NCBI RefSeq assembly: GCF_017310645.1
Contig: NZ_JAFLRH010000017.1
Span: 236,475-300,474, forward strand
DNA: 64,000 nt
Direction of reading: 5' to 3'
Source of the DNA: Paradesulfitobacterium ferrireducens
GTDB taxonomy: Bacteria > Bacillota > Desulfitobacteriia > Desulfitobacteriales > Desulfitobacteriaceae
The notes below the pieces were generated by a model. The model saw only the letters and a program-made list of their open reading frames with translations. It searched no databases and was not told the DNA's origin. Of the stretch, positions 63,781 through 64,000 are shown in pieces. The position numbers were made by a program, and so were the translations under genes. Each line of letters begins with the position of its first letter. Within the stretch, counting starts at the first letter, position 1.

Positions 63781-64000
<220 letters not shown>

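Overview
This 64 kb window reads as a chromosomal core region of an anaerobic, spore-forming Firmicute. The most likely placement is the Desulfitobacterium/Desulfosporosinus branch of the Peptococcaceae. That is an inference from the 5' end of the 16S rRNA gene at the right edge, the sporulation genes, folate-linked C1 genes (formate-THF ligase, a MetF-type reductase with a Cys-rich tail) and a tungstate transporter. Gene order follows the Bacillus subtilis holB-to-lysS segment closely: holB, ricT, yabA, rsmI, abrB, metG, tatD, yabE, rnmV, rsmA, yabG, ispE, purR, spoVG, glmU, prs, pth, fin, mfd, spoVT, mazG, rqcP, yabP, yabQ, divIC, yabR, spoIIE, tilS, ftsH, coaX, folP-B-K, dusB, lysS, rrn.

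Layout. 1-2.2 kb: end of holB, then ricT, yabA and rsmI, mostly with overlapping starts and stops. 2.4-8.6 kb: abrB (opposite strand, with a Spo0A box just downstream of its promoter), metG-tatD, two secreted 3D-domain proteins and the amidase cwlD. 8.6-11.9 kb: a palindrome-rich repeat element, a GH18 lipoprotein, rnmV and rsmA. 12-17.1 kb: a lineage-specific block with a HTH/PBP regulator, tupABC tungstate uptake and an SSS symporter. 17.2-22.1 kb: Uma2 protein, MetF-like reductase, glycosyltransferase, yabG and a small L,D-transpeptidase. 22.2-25.7 kb: cyanophycinase and cyanophycin synthetase, where B. subtilis has veg and sspF. 25.8-37.8 kb: ispE, a GntR regulator, purR, spoVG, glmU, prs, a PRC-barrel protein, pth, a small fin-like gene, mfd and prsA. 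38-45.2 kb: spoVT, mazG, hup, rqcP-yabP-yabQ, a sigma-region-4-like small protein, divIC, yabR and spoIIE. 45.3-63.3 kb: tilS, ftsH, ndk, two DUF881 genes, fhs, an HD protein, folP-folB-folK, a DUF2520 protein, panC-panD-birA-coaX, dusB, greA and lysS. 63.3-64 kb: rRNA promoters, leader and the first ~220 nt of 16S rRNA.

How the genes fit together. Most genes serve translation and RNA maintenance, cell envelope and spore formation, or cofactor synthesis (folate, pantothenate/CoA, biotin attachment). The folate genes, fhs and the MetF-like protein point to an active THF one-carbon branch; tungstate uptake would suit W-dependent formate dehydrogenase or aldehyde oxidoreductase encoded elsewhere (inference). 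Sporulation control signals are readable in the DNA: a sigma-H-type promoter before spoVG, a sigma-G-like promoter before spoVT and a Spo0A box at abrB.

The least explained parts are intergenic. A 7-bp repeat (variants of TCAGAAT, TCAGAAG, ACAGGAG) recurs in at least six gaps. In two of them, near 8.7 and 55.6 kb, a strongly self-complementary 130-190 bp block sits inside such an array as if inserted. A further gap holds a 32-bp tandem repeat beside another foldable block upstream of mfd. A cluster of four DnaA-box-like sites lies between a promoter and the small HTH gene preceding divIC. These are the best candidates for undescribed elements here.
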